A DNA stretch of 64,000 nt from Streptomyces sp. 1331.2. GTDB lineage: Bacteria; Actinomycetota; Actinomycetes; Streptomycetales; Streptomycetaceae. A program made the position numbers and the translations under genes. The notes below the pieces were generated by a model that had not been told where the DNA came from, did no database searches, and saw only the letters and a list, made by a program, of their open reading frames with translations. The stretch lies in assembly GCF_900199205.1 (NCBI RefSeq), contig NZ_OBMJ01000001.1:4219001-4283000 (forward strand). The letters are read 5' to 3'. Below are positions 8,213-19,221 of this stretch, piece by piece; within the stretch, counting starts at the first letter, position 1; each line of letters starts with the position of its first letter.

Positions 8213-10567
8213 TCAGTTGTCGACCGGGCGGACCCGGATCCAGGTCTCCAGGTAGTTCGAGGACTCGTTCTCGATCTCGATGCTGGTGCCGGTCTTCGGG
8301 ACGTCGACACCCGCGTACTGGTTGTCCTTCGTCCACCAGGACTTGAGGTCGTTGAACTCGTCGACGCCCTTGGCCTTCGGGACGACCGTCTCGACACCGT
8401 TCTTGTGCAGCGTCAGCGGGCCGACGCGGCGCGAGCCGAAGGTCGAGTCGAAGCCCTGCATGCGCGGACGCATCAGGGTGCCGTCCGACCACTTGATCGG
8501 GGTCGGGTGCGAGTCGATCGGAAGGATCAGGCCCTGGCCCGGGTGGGCGCTGACGTTGTTGTCGGTCTGGGACTCGTCCCAGTACCAGATCAGCAGACCG
8601 GGCTGGTAGGCGTAGTGCTCGACCCAGTTCGGCTTGGCGGTGCCGAAGCCGAAGTTGTACGGGCCGGTCTTCAGCGTCTGGTCGAAGGACACGTACTGCC
8701 GGTTCTCCGCGATGTAGTGCTGCGCGTAGTCCTTGGTGTACGAGCCGCCGAAGCGCTTGAAGCCGTCGGCCACCCAGCCGTTGTCGCCGTTCTCGGCGTC
8801 GTCGCTGAACACGGTGGCGCCGTCGGCGACGACCGAGACGTTGTCGATCGCGAGGCCGCGGTAGTGCAGGCCGCCGTCGGTGGTGTTGTGGTAGCGGAAC
8901 TGGATCTTCTGGCCGGCGTAGGCGTCCAGGTTGAACGACAGGTCGCCCCAGGCGGCGGTCAGGCCGCTGAGGGCCGGGCGGCCGTTCTCCTTGGGCAGCG
9001 CGGCGCCGTTCCAGGTGCCGTCCACGACGGTCCAGGTCTTGCCGCCGTCGGTGGAGACCTCGCCGAAGGCGTAGTCGAAGTCCGGCTCCAGCTCGACCCA
9101 CGCCTTGGCGTTGATGCTGGCCTTGGTCTTGCCGGTCAGGTCGACGTCACGGGTCAGCGTGACGTTGAGGTTGTCGGCGCTGCCGCTCCACCACTCGCTG
9201 CTGCCGCCGAACGGCTTGTTGATGTCGGTGGTGATGCTCTTCTTCGGCAGGTCGACGATCAGCGCCTGCGGGAGCTTGGAGTTGTACTCCGCCGGGCCGA
9301 TGTGGTGCGTCGACTCGGTGCCGGCCTTGGCGTGGTCGGCGTTCAGCCACCCGAGCTTGAACTTGCTCCAGGCGTCGAAGTCGTCCGGCATGTCGCCGAT
9401 GCTGTCCTTGCCCTCACCGAGCCAGGAGCCGGAGGACATGATGGACCAGAAGCCGACGGAGTTGTCGATGCCCTTGCCGGCGGTGTCGTAGAGGTCCGGC
9501 AGACCGAGGTCGTGGCCGTACTCGTGGGCGAAGACGCCGAGGCCGCCGTTCTCCGGCTGCATGGTGTAGTCGCCGATCCAGAGACCGGAGTTGCCGACCT
9601 GGACGCCGCCCAGCTTGTTGCCCTCGGGGCCGGCGGTGCCGGTCAGGTTGCCGTAGACGTACGAGCGGTGCGCCCACAGGGCCTTGGTGCCCTGCTTGCC
9701 GCCACCGGCCGACTTGTCCTCACCGGCGTGCACGATCTGGAAGTGGTCGATGTACCCGTCGGGCTGGTTGAAGTTCCCGTCGTGGTGCGAGCCGTAGCGG
9801 TCCCACTGGTCGTACTGGGCCAGGGTCGCCTTGATCTGGGCGTCGGTCTGACCCTTGGCCAGCTGGTCCTTGTACCAGATGTCCACGGCGTCGCGGATCA
9901 GGTCCTGCGCGCTGGCGCAGACGTTGGAGCCGCAGTAGTCGGAGCCGTAGCGGGCCTCGTTCCACGGCACGCGCACCCAGTCCTGGACCACACCGTCGAC
10001 CGAGTAGCGGCCCGAGGACTGCTTCTCGTAGTAGGTCTTCAGCGAGGGCTTGTCCTTGGCGAAGTACAGGTCCTGGTAGTGCTGCTGGTTGTAGTCGGCC
10101 TGCCAGGCGGTCGAGTTGTTGGTCGCGCGGTCCGGCTGCTCGATCTCGTTGTGCTTCGGACCGGCCTCACCGCCGTACTTGACCTTGCCGTCCGGCGTCT
10201 TGGTGGTGTTGTCCACCTGGTCGCCGAAGTCGACGAGGATCGTGAAGATCTTGTCGGTGCGCTCGCGCTTGAGCTCGACGTACTTGTCCTTGCCGAGCTT
10301 CACGCTGGTCGAGCCGTTGTGCTCCTCGACCTCGGCGGTCCCGTCGAGCAGCTTCTCGGTGGCGGCCTTCTGCTCGGCCTCCACCTTCGCCGTCAGCGGG
10401 CCGGGGATGTTGTGCTCGGTGTTGACGGCCTGAACGGCGTCAGCCGGGTCAATCGGCACGGGGGCCGAGCCGGCCGCGACGGCGGTGCCCGGGAACAGGC
10501 CCGCGCCGAGCGTGACTATGACCGCTGCGGCAGTGGCGGCTGCAGCGGTTCTCCTGGTGTTCTTCAA
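8213..10567 (-). CDS. Secreted M6-family (immune inhibitor A-like) metalloprotease
   Basis: An exported zinc protease. A Sec signal peptide is seen at the start (KNTRRTAAAATAAAVIVTLG, cleavage near AVA-AG). A propeptide follows, then the catalytic HEXXH motif in AHEYGHDLGLPDLYDT. A C-terminal beta-rich region (IDNVSVVADGATVFSDDAEN) resembles the VEG/MAM-like domain of immune inhibitor A. Length 784 aa fits the family. The start is TTG at 10567, supported by GGGGAGGA about 10 nt upstream; no nearby ATG fits. Codons here are somewhat less extreme in GC than in neighbours, and the upstream region is AT-rich, a common setup for tightly regulated secreted enzymes. Confidence 0.93.
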   Translation of the reverse strand: MKNTRRTAAAATAAAVIVTLGAGLFPGTAVAAGSAPVPIDPADAVQAVNTEHNIPGPLTAKVEAEQKAATEKLLDGTAEVEEHNGSTSVKLGKDKYVELKRERTDKIFTILVDFGDQVDNTTKTPDGKVKYGGEAGPKHNEIEQPDRATNNSTAWQADYNQQHYQDLYFAKDKPSLKTYYEKQSSGRYSVDGVVQDWVRVPWNEARYGSDYCGSNVCASAQDLIRDAVDIWYKDQLAKGQTDAQIKATLAQYDQWDRYGSHHDGNFNQPDGYIDHFQIVHAGEDKSAGGGKQGTKALWAHRSYVYGNLTGTAGPEGNKLGGVQVGNSGLWIGDYTMQPENGGLGVFAHEYGHDLGLPDLYDTAGKGIDNSVGFWSIMSSGSWLGEGKDSIGDMPDDFDAWSKFKLGWLNADHAKAGTESTHHIGPAEYNSKLPQALIVDLPKKSITTDINKPFGGSSEWWSGSADNLNVTLTRDVDLTGKTKASINAKAWVELEPDFDYAFGEVSTDGGKTWTVVDGTWNGAALPKENGRPALSGLTAAWGDLSFNLDAYAGQKIQFRYHNTTDGGLHYRGLAIDNVSVVADGATVFSDDAENGDNGWVADGFKRFGGSYTKDYAQHYIAENRQYVSFDQTLKTGPYNFGFGTAKPNWVEHYAYQPGLLIWYWDESQTDNNVSAHPGQGLILPIDSHPTPIKWSDGTLMRPRMQGFDSTFGSRRVGPLTLHKNGVETVVPKAKGVDEFNDLKSWWTKDNQYAGVDVPKTGTSIEIENESSNYLETWIRVRPVDN

Positions 10568-10848
10568 CGTTGTGACGTCCTCCCCGACCGGGGCCAGCTC
10601 TCAGCCAAAGCCCGGCAAACCAAAATGAAAGACAGGTGGACGTCATTGGATACAAGCGTGCATAAAAAAGATAGATCTTGACCATGACATGGCCACGGCG
10701 CTATGCTCCGCGACTTCCCATCAGCTGACCATCTGTCAACCGTATCTTCGTTAAACCTCACTGAGAAAAGGAGCGCACCCGCACCAACCAGCGCGGGAGC
10801 AGCCCTTCCCGGTTCGTACCGGTACCGCCGCCCGCGGGCCGGAACGCA
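10568..10848 (-). promoter_or_regulatory. AT-rich upstream region of the M6 protease gene
   Basis: About 280 bp without a gene. The part around 10620-10770 is strikingly AT-rich for this genome, with A and T runs, and should contain the protease promoter. TTGACA on the minus strand (10740-10735) is a possible -35, but no good -10 lies at the right distance, so the promoter is not placed. Confidence 0.45.
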
Positions 10849-10880
10849 CGGAGCCCCCGGCGCGAACGCCGGGGGCTCCG
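10849..10880 (-). terminator. Terminator after clpC
   Basis: A perfect 14-bp stem (10849-10862 with 10867-10880, arm CGGAGCCCCCGGCG) has a CGAA tetraloop, 31 bp past the clpC stop on the minus strand. Confidence 0.88.
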
Positions 10881-10910
10881 TTGCTGTGAAGTTGTCTGTT
10901 AAAAGTTGGG

Positions 10911-13430
<2,520 letters not shown>

Positions 13431-13577
13431 CGTTTATCGCTCCTCAGAGCGGTCGGGCAGTTCGGGGTCCGTCCCCGCCCTGTCCTTCCGCATGCTAGTC
13501 CCGCTCAGCGGCGCGGCCCACGGATTCACTCCCCGGTACGGGAGCGAGATGCTGCGCGACCAGCCGACACCAATCCC

Positions 13578-13650
13578 AACCTGGTGCTGGGAATCGGTGT
13601 TCCCACAGGTGGGCCCGATGCACCGGAATCCGCTACGCCATCGGCGAACA
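13578..13650 (-). promoter_or_regulatory. Candidate ClgR box and SigR-like promoter of clpC
   Basis: On the minus strand, TTCGCCGATGGCG with core CGC-CGATG-GCG (13646-13636) fits the ClgR consensus CGCYNANRGCG with matching flanks. About 32 bp downstream are GGGAAC (13604-13599), an 18-nt spacer and GTT (13580-13578), one mismatch from the SigR pattern GGGAAT-N18-GTT. A start near 13570 would give a ~140-nt leader. Both regulators are known to control Clp genes in Streptomyces; the site calls are inference. Confidence 0.5.
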
Positions 13651-13999
13651 AGCGCCGCCGGGACGCAGCCGGATCCTCTGCGGCCGGTCGCACATACTGC
13701 CCCTGGACGGGTCAAGAACCCGTCCACCTGCATTCATACCCGGTATCGGGGCGGTTCTCGCGCAGTTTCCGCGGTGGCGGTGTTCGCCTGGCGAGAAGTC
13801 GGGCCGCGGTGACGGTGGTTCAACGGCGGCCGGGGTGGTTCGGTGCACCGTCCCGGGTGTCCGCGTTACCGCTTCGCCCTTACAGCGTTGCACAGCTCGT
13901 GATTGTTCCGCCGCCGGAGCCCGTGCCCCGGACATTCCCCGGCGCCGGTGCCGGTGCCGGTAGCGGTCCCGGTGGTGCCGCGGCCGGGCGGACGCGCGC
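13651..13999. other. clpC-lsr2 intergenic region
   Basis: About 350 bp without a recognisable gene. It contains a short palindrome TTCGCC-T-GGCGA (13783-13794), whose half-site spacing is wrong for ClgR, and a tract of GGTGCC/GGTAGC repeats (about 13941-13976). Confidence 0.45.
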
Positions 14000-14034
14000 C
14001 GCGGGGCGCGGAGGAGACTCCTCCGCGCCCCGCG
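14000..14034 (-). terminator. Terminator after lsr2
   Basis: A 16-17 bp perfect inverted repeat (14001-14016 with 14018-14033, extended by one pair) is almost without a spacer, so the apical pairs open as the loop. It lies 70 bp past the lsr2 stop. Confidence 0.75.
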
Positions 14035-14104
14035 CGTGTGTCGTCGGCGCCGTGCACGGCCGCCGGGGCCCCGCTTCCGCTCCGGTGTGCCGGCGGCGCC
14101 GGGA

Positions 14105-14455
14105 TCAGGACGCGTTGGCCTTGTCGTAGGCCTCGCGGACCGTGCTCGGCACGCGGCCGCGGTCGTTGACCTCCATGCCCTGCTCCTTGGCCCACGCGCG
14201 GACCTTCGCGGTGTCCGGAGCGCTGCCGGAGGGGCGCTGGGCCGAGCCGCGGCCCGGGCGGCGGGGGCCGGCGAGCCGGCCGCTCTGCTTGCGACCCTTC
14301 TCCACGTACGGCGCCAGCAGGCCGCGGAGCTTGTCCGCGTTGGCGCTCTTCAGGTCGATCTCGTAGGCAACGCCGTCGAGCGCGAACGTCACCGTCTCGT
14401 CCGCCGAACCGCCGTCGAGATCGTCTTCAAGAATGACCTGCACCCTCTGTGCCAC
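14105..14455 (-). CDS. lsr2: Lsr2-type nucleoid-associated protein
   Basis: A small xenogeneic silencer that binds AT-rich DNA and bridges it. The N-terminal oligomerisation domain (VQVILEDDLDGGSADETVTF) and the C-terminal DNA-binding domain (KVRAWAKEQGMEVNDRGRVP) are intact. The latter contains the RGR AT-hook-like minor-groove triplet. A basic Pro/Arg linker joins them, and 116 aa is normal. The start is GTG at 14455, with AAAGGGAAG upstream. In this window the AT-rich M6 protease promoter region would be a natural target, but that is inference. Confidence 0.96.
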   Translation of the reverse strand: MAQRVQVILEDDLDGGSADETVTFALDGVAYEIDLKSANADKLRGLLAPYVEKGRKQSGRLAGPRRPGRGSAQRPSGSAPDTAKVRAWAKEQGMEVNDRGRVPSTVREAYDKANAS

Positions 14456-14546
14456 GGGCTTCCCTTTCCGCTAAACGACCCATTGCCTAAGGAAAGGAAA
14501 GCGCCTTTCTCCGGAAAACACAAACCCTTGACCCCGGCGGAGCCGC

Positions 14547-15083
14547 TCAGAGGTGCAGCAGCATGCGTGAGTTGCCCAGCGTGTTGGGCTTCACGCGCTC
14601 CAGGTCAAGGAACTCGGCGACGCCTTCATCGTACGAGCGGAGAAGTTCTTCATAGACATCCGTAGCGATCGCCGCCGGGTCTGTCGTACCATCATCGGTT
14701 TCCTGGAGCTCCCCGATCTCGACGAAACCGTGTTTCGCGAAGAACGGGACCTCGAACGTCAAGCAGAAAATCCGACGGACGCCGAGCCAGCGCGCCGTCT
14801 GCACCAGCTTCTCCAACAGCAGGTGGCCGATCCCGTGGCCGCGGCAGATCGGATCCACCGCGAGCGTCCGGACCTCGGCGAGGTCCTCCCACATCACGTG
14901 CAGGGCGCCGCAGGCCACCACCGCGCCGTTGTCGTCGCGTTCCGCGACCCAGAACTCCTGGACGGATTCGAACAGTGTGACTGTGGGCTTGTCCAGCAGA
15001 ATGCCCTCGCGCGAGTAGGCGTCGATGAGCCTGCGTACTGCCCGCACGTCCGTGGTCCGTGCGCGGCGGATGGTGACCTCCAT
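14547..15083 (-). CDS. argA: Short amino-acid N-acetyltransferase (N-acetylglutamate synthase, ArgA type)
   Basis: A GNAT enzyme for the first step of arginine synthesis, acetyl-CoA plus L-glutamate. The 178-aa single domain closely resembles mycobacterial Rv2747 from memory: EFWVAE, GCGALHV-like (ACGALHVMWEDLAEVRTLAV), GHGIGHLLLEK (acetyl-CoA loop), FFAKHGF, and the C-terminal GVAEFLDLERVKPNTLGNSR. It lacks the kinase-like domain of E. coli ArgA. ATG at 15083. It is not in an arg operon; here it sits between lsr2 and a BlaI-like gene, 9 bp from the latter. Confidence 0.85.
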   Translation of the reverse strand: MEVTIRRARTTDVRAVRRLIDAYSREGILLDKPTVTLFESVQEFWVAERDDNGAVVACGALHVMWEDLAEVRTLAVDPICRGHGIGHLLLEKLVQTARWLGVRRIFCLTFEVPFFAKHGFVEIGELQETDDGTTDPAAIATDVYEELLRSYDEGVAEFLDLERVKPNTLGNSRMLLHL

Positions 15084-15092
15084 GCCGGGACG

Positions 15093-15530
15093 TTATCGTG
15101 CCGGCCCCGCCCCGGTCTCCCCGGTATCCGGTCCTTCCGCGGCGGAATCCGCCCCCGGCGGATCGGGCGGGAACAGAGCGGCCACCCGCAAGGCGTCCCG
15201 GAGTGCGTCGCGCTGCTCGGGCGACATCAGGCCGAAGAAGTGGACCAGGGCCGCCGCCGGATTGTCACTGGTGGCCCAGGCGTCGTTCATCAGAGCCGCC
15301 GTGTACGCCTCACGCGAGGAGACCGGTTCATATCGATAGGCCCGGCCGGCCCGCTCGCGGCGCAGCCAGCCCTTTCTGTGGAGCTTGTCCAGGACGGTCA
15401 TCACCGTGGTGTACGCGATTTCGCGTTCCGACTGCAGATCCAGGAGAACCTCGCGAACGGTCACCGGTCGGTTCCACTGCCACACCCGGGTCATGATGGC
15501 GTTCTCAAGTTCGCCGAGTTGCCGGACCAT
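15093..15530 (-). CDS. BlaI/MecI-family transcriptional repressor
   Basis: A winged-helix repressor of the penicillinase-repressor family. The DNA-binding part (QLGELENAIMTRVWQWNRPV, then VREVLLDLQSEREIAYTTVM, then TVLDKLHRKGWLRRERAGRA) is intact, and a C-terminal dimerisation helix region follows. ATG at 15530 (MVRQLGELE) gives 145 aa and matches family N-termini. No Shine-Dalgarno is evident, and a TATCCT hexamer lies 9 nt upstream. A BlaR1/M56 sensor protease gene, the usual partner, is absent nearby, so the inducer is unclear. The Pro/Ala tail is extra. Confidence 0.88.
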   Translation of the reverse strand: MVRQLGELENAIMTRVWQWNRPVTVREVLLDLQSEREIAYTTVMTVLDKLHRKGWLRRERAGRAYRYEPVSSREAYTAALMNDAWATSDNPAAALVHFFGLMSPEQRDALRDALRVAALFPPDPPGADSAAEGPDTGETGAGPAR

Positions 15531-15637
15531 AGTGCGGCCAGGATAGGGAGTGAATGGGGCAAATCTTGTGAAGTGCGCCAAACCGGCGCGCCGCCACCCC
15601 CGGGAATCGGGAATGGCGGCGCGTCCGGGACGACCGG

Positions 15638-15757
15638 TCAGTCGAAGTCTTCCTTGGCCTTCTGGTTCCCGCCCTGGCTGCGGACGATGGCCCGCACCAG
15701 GAACCCGAACCCGATCGCCATGACCAGCGGCGGGACGATCGCGCTGACGTAGTCCAT
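15638..15757 (-). CDS. 39-residue single-pass membrane protein coupled to lysS
   Basis: Translation from ATG at 15757 gives MDYVSAIVPPLVMAIGFGFL at the start and ends KAKEDFD. This is one hydrophobic helix with a basic flank (VRAIVRSQG) followed by a charged tail, predicted Nout/Cin. GAGGAG within the last codons of lysS is 8 nt before the ATG, and the ATG lies 4 nt after the lysS stop, so translation is probably coupled. It is easy to miss because of its size. Similar small proteins beside lysS occur in other streptomycetes from memory; no function is known. Confidence 0.85.
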   Translation of the reverse strand: MDYVSAIVPPLVMAIGFGFLVRAIVRSQGGNQKAKEDFD

Positions 15758-15761
15758 CAGG

Positions 15762-17318
15762 TCACTCCTCCTCGGTCTTCTCCGCCGTCGCGGCGGAGGC
15801 CTTCGGCTCCGGCTTCACCAGCGGGAAGAGGACCGTCTCCCGGATGTTCTTGCCGGTCAGCAGCATGATCAGGCGGTCCACGCCGAGGCCGAGGCCACCG
15901 GTCGGGGGCATCGCGTACTCCAGGGCGCGCAGGAAGTCCTCGTCCACCTGCATCGCCTCGACGTCGCCGCCGGCCGCCAGCAGGGACTGGGCGGTGAGGC
16001 GGGCGCGCTGCTCGACCGGGTCGACCAGCTCGGAGTAGGCGGTGCCGATCTCGGTGCCGAAGATCACCAGGTCCCACTTCTCGGCCACGCCCGGGATCGA
16101 GCGGTGCTCGCGGGTCAGCGGGGAGACCTCGGTCGGGTAGTCCTTGATGAAGGTCGGCCGGACGGCGTTCTCCTCCAGCAGGCGCTCGACCATCTCCAGC
16201 ACGATCTGGCCGTGGCCCCAGGACTTCTCGAACGGGATGTCGTGGTCGAAGGCGAGCTTGCGCAGCTCCTCGACGCCGGTCTCCGGGGTGACCTCGACGC
16301 CCAGGCGGGCGGAGATGCCCGGGTAGACGCTGACCTCCTCCCACGGCTCGGCCAGGTCGATCTCGTGCTCGACGCCGTGCGCGTCCACGCCCTTGATCAC
16401 CGTGGTGCCCAGCGCGTCCCGGGCCGCGTTGACGATCGTCTCGCGGATCAGCTCGGCCTGGGTGTTGTAGTCCCCGTAGGCCTCGTACGACTCCAGCGAG
16501 GTGAACTCGGGGTTGTGGGTCGAGTCCGCGCCCTCGTTGCGGAAGTTGCGGTTGATCTCGAAGACCTTCTCGGCGCCGCCGACCACCAGCCGCTTGAGGT
16601 ACAGCTCGGGGGCGATGCGCATGTAGAGGTCGATGTCGTACGCGTTGATGTGCGTCTTGAACGGACGCGCGTTGGCGCCGCCGTGCACCGGCTGCAGCAT
16701 CGGGGTCTCGACCTCGATGTAGCCGCGGTCCTCGTAGGTGCGGCGGATCGAGCGGACGACCCTGCTGCGCAGGTGCAGGATCTCGCGGGCCTCGGGGTTG
16801 ACGATCAGGTCCACGTAGCGCTGGCGGACCCGGGCCTCCGGGTCGGTCAGGCCCTTGTGCTTGTCCGGCAGCGGGCGCAGGCACTTGGCGGTGAGCTCCC
16901 AGCGGTCCACCATCACCGACAGCTCGCCGCGCTTGGAGGTGATCACCTCGCCCTCGACGCCGACCTGGTCGCCGAGGTCGATGTCGGACTTCCAGGCGGC
17001 CAGCCGCTCCGGGCCCAGCTTGTCCAGGGAGAACATCACCTGCAGGTCGCCGGTGCCGTCGCGCAGGGTGGCGAAGCAGAGCTTGCCGCCGGTGCGGGAG
17101 AGGATCACCCGGCCGGTGACGCCGGCCCGCTCGCCGGTCGCCGTGTCCGGCTCCAGGTCCGGGTGCTTGGCGCGCAGGTCGGCGATGGTGGTGGTCCGGG
17201 GGAATCCGACCGGGTACGGGTCGACACCGGCCGCCCGGAGCCGGTCGAGCTTCTCGCGCCGGACGCGCATCTGCTCGGGAAGGTCGTCGGTCGCGGGAAG
17301 AAGGCTCTGATCGCTCAC
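15762..17318 (-). CDS. lysS: Lysyl-tRNA synthetase (class II)
   Basis: Charges tRNA-Lys. The N-terminal OB-fold anticodon-binding domain (VTGRVILSRTGGKLCFATLR) and the class II catalytic core are present, with motif 2 FRNEGADSTHNPEFT and motif 3 GLGLGVDRLIM. 518 aa from GTG at 17318 (VSDQSLLP). An upstream frame extension lacks conservation. There is no Shine-Dalgarno; TACCCT lies 6 nt before the GTG, suggesting a leaderless mRNA. The tail is acidic (EKTEEE). It is followed by the 39-aa membrane protein gene. Confidence 0.97.
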   Translation of the reverse strand: MSDQSLLPATDDLPEQMRVRREKLDRLRAAGVDPYPVGFPRTTTIADLRAKHPDLEPDTATGERAGVTGRVILSRTGGKLCFATLRDGTGDLQVMFSLDKLGPERLAAWKSDIDLGDQVGVEGEVITSKRGELSVMVDRWELTAKCLRPLPDKHKGLTDPEARVRQRYVDLIVNPEAREILHLRSRVVRSIRRTYEDRGYIEVETPMLQPVHGGANARPFKTHINAYDIDLYMRIAPELYLKRLVVGGAEKVFEINRNFRNEGADSTHNPEFTSLESYEAYGDYNTQAELIRETIVNAARDALGTTVIKGVDAHGVEHEIDLAEPWEEVSVYPGISARLGVEVTPETGVEELRKLAFDHDIPFEKSWGHGQIVLEMVERLLEENAVRPTFIKDYPTEVSPLTREHRSIPGVAEKWDLVIFGTEIGTAYSELVDPVEQRARLTAQSLLAAGGDVEAMQVDEDFLRALEYAMPPTGGLGLGVDRLIMLLTGKNIRETVLFPLVKPEPKASAATAEKTEEE

Positions 17319-17353
17319 CCCACAAGGGTAGCCAGCCACACACGGTGCTCCGC

Positions 17354-17410
17354 GACGGGATGACCGCGCAGGGACGGGGCGACCGCGCAGGGACGGGATG
17401 ACCGCGAAGG
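17354..17410. repeat. Three tandem 19-bp repeats before the lysS promoter
   Basis: GACGGGATGACCGCGCAGG occurs at 17354-17372, with one- or two-base variants at 17373-17391 and 17392-17410. It fills the gap between lysS and the surface-protein terminator. Confidence 0.85.
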
Positions 17411-17436
17411 GGGGACCGCGGGCGTGCGGTCCCCCC
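17409..17436 (-). terminator. Terminator of the LAXTG surface protein gene
   Basis: An 11-bp stem (17409-17419 with 17426-17436, arm GGGGGGACCGC) has a 6-nt loop. Nearly the same hairpin recurs at 19406-19435. Confidence 0.75.
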
Positions 17437-17457
17437 TCCGTGTCGCGACCCGAAGGG

Positions 17458-19221
17458 TCAGCCGTCGCGGCGGGCCCGGAGCCGGCGCGCGGTGATCAGG
17501 CCGGCCGCGCCGAGCACCACGGCCGCGGCTCCCGTCGCGGCCATCGGCAGGACGGCGGAGGAGCCGGTGCTGGCCAGGCTGCCGCCGGCCGCCTGGACGG
17601 TGGTGGAACCACCGCTGCCGGTGTAGGCAACGACGGGCGCGGGCGACGCGGAGTCGTGCAGCCCGGCCGGCGCGACGGTGGGCGTCATCGTGGGCGCCGG
17701 GGTGGTGGGCGTGCCGGTCGGGGTCTCGGTCGGGGTGCCGGTCGGCGTGGGCGTCGGCGTGCCGCCGGTGCCGGACGCGCCGCCCCGCAGGGAGACCGTG
17801 ACCAGGTCGTTGGCCGGGTTGTGGTCCCACGGCATGACGGCGCTGGGGTGGCCCGGCTCGAAGCTGCTCTGCTCGTTCTGCAGCGAGACCGTCCCGGTCA
17901 GCTCCCCGGTGCCCTCGGGCAGCTTCAGGGTCAGCTTGTGGGCGACGGTGGCGCCGCTGGGCATGAAGCTGCTGCCGATGCCGTCGCAGGCGAACTTGTT
18001 CAGCGGCTTGTCGGACTTCTGGCCGAGGACGTAGTCGTCCGCCTTGCACGTGTCGGGGAGGCCGGTGACGGTGACGCCCTCGGGGAACTGCACGGTGACG
18101 TCGGGGGCGCCCTCGCCGCCGCTGCGGTCGTAGATCGAGCCCGGTCCCTTGTTGCCCATCCCGACGGTGAAGGTGCCGGTCGTGCCGGACGCGTCGGGAG
18201 CCCAGCTGCTGGTGGCCTCGAAGTCGGCGCCGTTGTCGGACACGACCTCCTGCTCGGTGTTGTAGCCGTTCACGTCCAGGCCGGCCGGGATGCCGGTGCC
18301 GGCGGTGTCCACCAGGGTGGCGGGCTTGCCGGTGCCGTGCTGGAAGGAGAGCCGCTTGCGCAGGTCAGCGCCGTCGTTGGCGTAGGCGTCCTCGGTGGGG
18401 AACACCGTGTAGCCGGCGACGTCGTAGAAGGCCTCCGAGCCGACGGTGATGTCGAGGCCGTCGAGCTTGACGGCCTGGCCGGGGGCGATCTCGCCGTCGA
18501 TCGTGCAGATGGCGTGCGTGAGGGGCATCGGCGCGTCCTTGCCCCACGCGGTGCCCTTGTCGTAGGCGTACTCGCAGTTGGAGGGCCAGGTGTCGACCTT
18601 GAGGCCGGGCGTCAGGTTGACGTTGACGATCGCGCGCTTGGCGGGGAGGTCGCCGTGGTTGGCGAACTCCAGCGTCGCGGGCAGCTTGCCGCCGACCTTG
18701 ACGCCCTCGTTCCGCGAGGGGGCCTTGGTGCGGAAGGTGGCCGCGCCGACGTCCACCCGGAAGTCCGCGGTGCCGGTCTGGGCCCCGGGGGCGCTGAGGG
18801 TGGCGTGGACCGTCCCGCTCGCGCCGGGCTTGACGCCGGGCAGGGCGCTCAGCCACAGGTTGTCGGTGATGTTGATCTTCTCGTAGTCCAGCCGGCCGAC
18901 GTCGCAGGTGATGATCTTGCCCGCGGTGGTGCAGCGGCCCTTGGTGCTGAGCGAGGCCACGCCGTCGAGGCCGGAGACGTCGAGGGTGAGCTTGACGTTG
19001 TCGACGGGCCCGGTGCCGGTGCGGCCGACGTTCAGGAAGACGTTCTCGCCCCACTGGGGCTGTGGGGCGGGCGTGCTCGACAGCTGGTAGGAGCCGGCCA
19101 CGAAGATCTTCAGCTGGTGGTCGGCGGCGTGCGCCGGCAGGGTGGCCGTGCCGACGGCCAGGGCGGCCACGACGGTGGCCGCACCCGCGCCGAGCGTCCG
19201 GCGCGTACGGGTCGAGTGCAT
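17458..19221 (-). CDS. Sortase E-type (LAXTG) cell-wall-anchored surface protein
   Basis: A large exported protein (587 aa). It has a signal peptide (TLGAGAATVVAALAVGTATL...AHA), about 480 residues of repeated Ig/DUF11-like beta-sandwich character with paired Cys, then a Pro/Thr linker (TPTPTPTGTPTETPTGTP). The end carries the sorting signal LASTG, then a hydrophobic helix and RRLRARRDG. LAXTG with a Ser/Thr-rich spacer is the pattern used by class E sortases in Streptomyces, as in the long chaplins. ATG at 19221 has GGGGGG upstream. No sortase gene is in the window. The ligand or role is unknown. Confidence 0.88.
   Translation of the reverse strand: MHSTRTRRTLGAGAATVVAALAVGTATLPAHAADHQLKIFVAGSYQLSSTPAPQPQWGENVFLNVGRTGTGPVDNVKLTLDVSGLDGVASLSTKGRCTTAGKIITCDVGRLDYEKINITDNLWLSALPGVKPGASGTVHATLSAPGAQTGTADFRVDVGAATFRTKAPSRNEGVKVGGKLPATLEFANHGDLPAKRAIVNVNLTPGLKVDTWPSNCEYAYDKGTAWGKDAPMPLTHAICTIDGEIAPGQAVKLDGLDITVGSEAFYDVAGYTVFPTEDAYANDGADLRKRLSFQHGTGKPATLVDTAGTGIPAGLDVNGYNTEQEVVSDNGADFEATSSWAPDASGTTGTFTVGMGNKGPGSIYDRSGGEGAPDVTVQFPEGVTVTGLPDTCKADDYVLGQKSDKPLNKFACDGIGSSFMPSGATVAHKLTLKLPEGTGELTGTVSLQNEQSSFEPGHPSAVMPWDHNPANDLVTVSLRGGASGTGGTPTPTPTGTPTETPTGTPTTPAPTMTPTVAPAGLHDSASPAPVVAYTGSGGSTTVQAAGGSLASTGSSAVLPMAATGAAAVVLGAAGLITARRLRARRDG

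Noticed and set aside
7960..8346. 128-codon plus-strand frame
   Set aside because: Low-complexity Arg/Pro product, no Shine-Dalgarno, crosses the M6 protease terminator.
13783..13794. Second ClgR box (TTCGCC-T-GGCGA)
   Set aside because: The distance between CGC and GCG is 3 instead of 5, so it does not fit the consensus.
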